Shown: piece after piece, positions 63,395-64,000 of the stretch
Position numbering within the stretch: position 1 is the stretch's first letter
Layout of the letters: each line of letters opens with the position of its first letter
Source of the DNA: Tetrahymena thermophila SB210
Lineage: Eukaryota; Ciliophora; Oligohymenophorea; Hymenostomatida; Tetrahymenidae
Reading direction: 5' to 3'
Assembly (NCBI RefSeq): GCF_000189635.1
Contig: NW_002476569.1
Coordinates: 126,727-190,726 of the forward strand
DNA: 64,000 nucleotides
Position numbers and translations under genes: made by a program
Notes under the pieces: model-generated
Database searches by the model: none
The model's input: the letters and a program-made list of their open reading frames with translations, nothing else
Told to the model about the DNA's origin: nothing

Positions 63395-64000
63395 TCAAAG
63401 AGCAGAGTTATCCAAGGATTCAGGATTTCCATCATAAAACTCTTTTTAATAGTTTACATTTGAATTTATTTATATTGGATTAAAGCTGCTCTAGATATTA
63501 TTTTAGTTAGAAACTGTATCCATACTGACATTTTTATTCTCAATATCCATTTTCTTACTAGTTTAGCTGCTTTGAGGGGAAGTCACGCTTAGTTCTTAGC
63601 TCTTTGATCTCAGTTTTGAAACTTAGCTTAGGTCAATGTAAGAACAAAGATCTCCAACTTTCCAAATAATTTGTTTCTTTTCAAAAATATTAATATTTAT
63701 GTCAGCAAAGTACTATGATATTATTTTTTCATATTTATTGAGGTGGTGCTTATTTATGAAGAATAGCCCAAGTGAAATCAGAGGGATAAAGAAAAAACAA
63801 GAGAAATATGGCCAGCTCAAATCCCAAAAATTGTATACCTTGACTGTGCTGTCAGATTTAGTTACTTAAACATTCACAATAATGCCTACTATAAATAAAG
63901 TAAACGCCATAATAGCACAGAAGATTTAGAGAGCAAAAATAATTCTATTGATCAGGAAACGATGACACATATCTTCAATCTCATCTATAACTTCTAAAAT
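63395..64000 (-). CDS. Membrane protein, C-terminal part (start lies beyond the window)
   Basis: A minus-strand frame open from the window edge to TGA at 63397-63395, giving 201 residues. It starts inside the protein (EVIDEIEDMCHRFL), has two membrane segments (IIFALQIFCAIMAFTLFIVG and FFFIPLISLGLFFI) and ends in a polar Ser/Asn/Gln-rich tail of about 90 residues. Between them is YEKIISQYFADININIFEKK, then a WKVGDL motif. The spacing of two helices followed by a YEK/I-x-x-Y segment slightly recalls the ERF4/Golgin A7 fold, but this is weak. The upstream portion is needed to classify it. Confidence 0.7.

Noticed and set aside
63361-63425. A GC-richer segment that might be a tRNA or small RNA gene
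   Set aside because: No cloverleaf could be drawn, and part of it is the 3' end of the minus-strand frame.

Overview
This window reads as nuclear DNA of a Tetrahymena-like oligohymenophorean ciliate. It is extremely A+T rich. Long open frames appear only when TAA and TAG are read as glutamine and TGA is the sole stop. Introns are short (about 37-110 bases, a few longer), AT-rich and GT-AG, which fits Tetrahymena better than Paramecium with its 20-30 base introns. I cannot tell macronuclear from micronuclear DNA, and I saw no telomere repeat or chromosome-breakage sequence. All exon joins are predictions by eye, without transcripts.

Layout. 1-3.2 kb: AT-rich DNA with a 245-base direct repeat and one small possible gene. 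3.2-11.3 kb and 14.4-22.3 kb: two copies of an 8-kb segmental duplication. Each copy has a decayed J-domain (DnaJ-like) relic followed by a many-exon gene encoding two tandem protein kinase domains and a ribonuclease-inhibitor-type leucine-rich repeat (LRR) array, one repeat per exon. Each copy carries one different in-frame TGA: copy A at the first array exon, copy B in the HRD motif of kinase 2. 23.5-27.0 kb: an LRR gene on the minus strand and an intact 12-exon LRR gene on the plus strand. 27.7-32.0 kb: an intronless minus-strand gene of 1446 codons with an N-terminal kinase-like domain. 32.9-39.4 kb: a tandem pair of intronless kinase-TPR genes. 40.3-42.5 kb: an intact 11-exon LRR gene. 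42.9-53.2 kb: three paralogues of an unrecognised family of about 810-830 residues, the first on minus and the next two tandem on plus. 53.8-57.1 kb: two minus-strand multi-pass membrane protein genes, one with a signal peptide and a Cys-bearing ectodomain. 58.8-62.3 kb: a large low-complexity Ser/Asn/Gln/Lys-rich protein whose 3' tail has been tandemly duplicated downstream. 63.4-64 kb: the 3' end of a minus-strand membrane protein gene leaving the window.

Most of the window (3-53 kb) is a cluster of recently duplicating kinase, LRR and TPR genes, the domain mixture expected of signalling or recognition proteins. The most striking feature is the pair of LRR arrays. Exon and intron units of 199 bases are almost identical from unit to unit, and nearly all differences fall in the few codons touching the exon-exon junctions, which sit on the LRR beta-strand. 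Across all LRR genes here the repeats are carried by mostly 90-base exons bounded by phase-2 introns, an architecture suited to adding, losing or shuffling single repeats.
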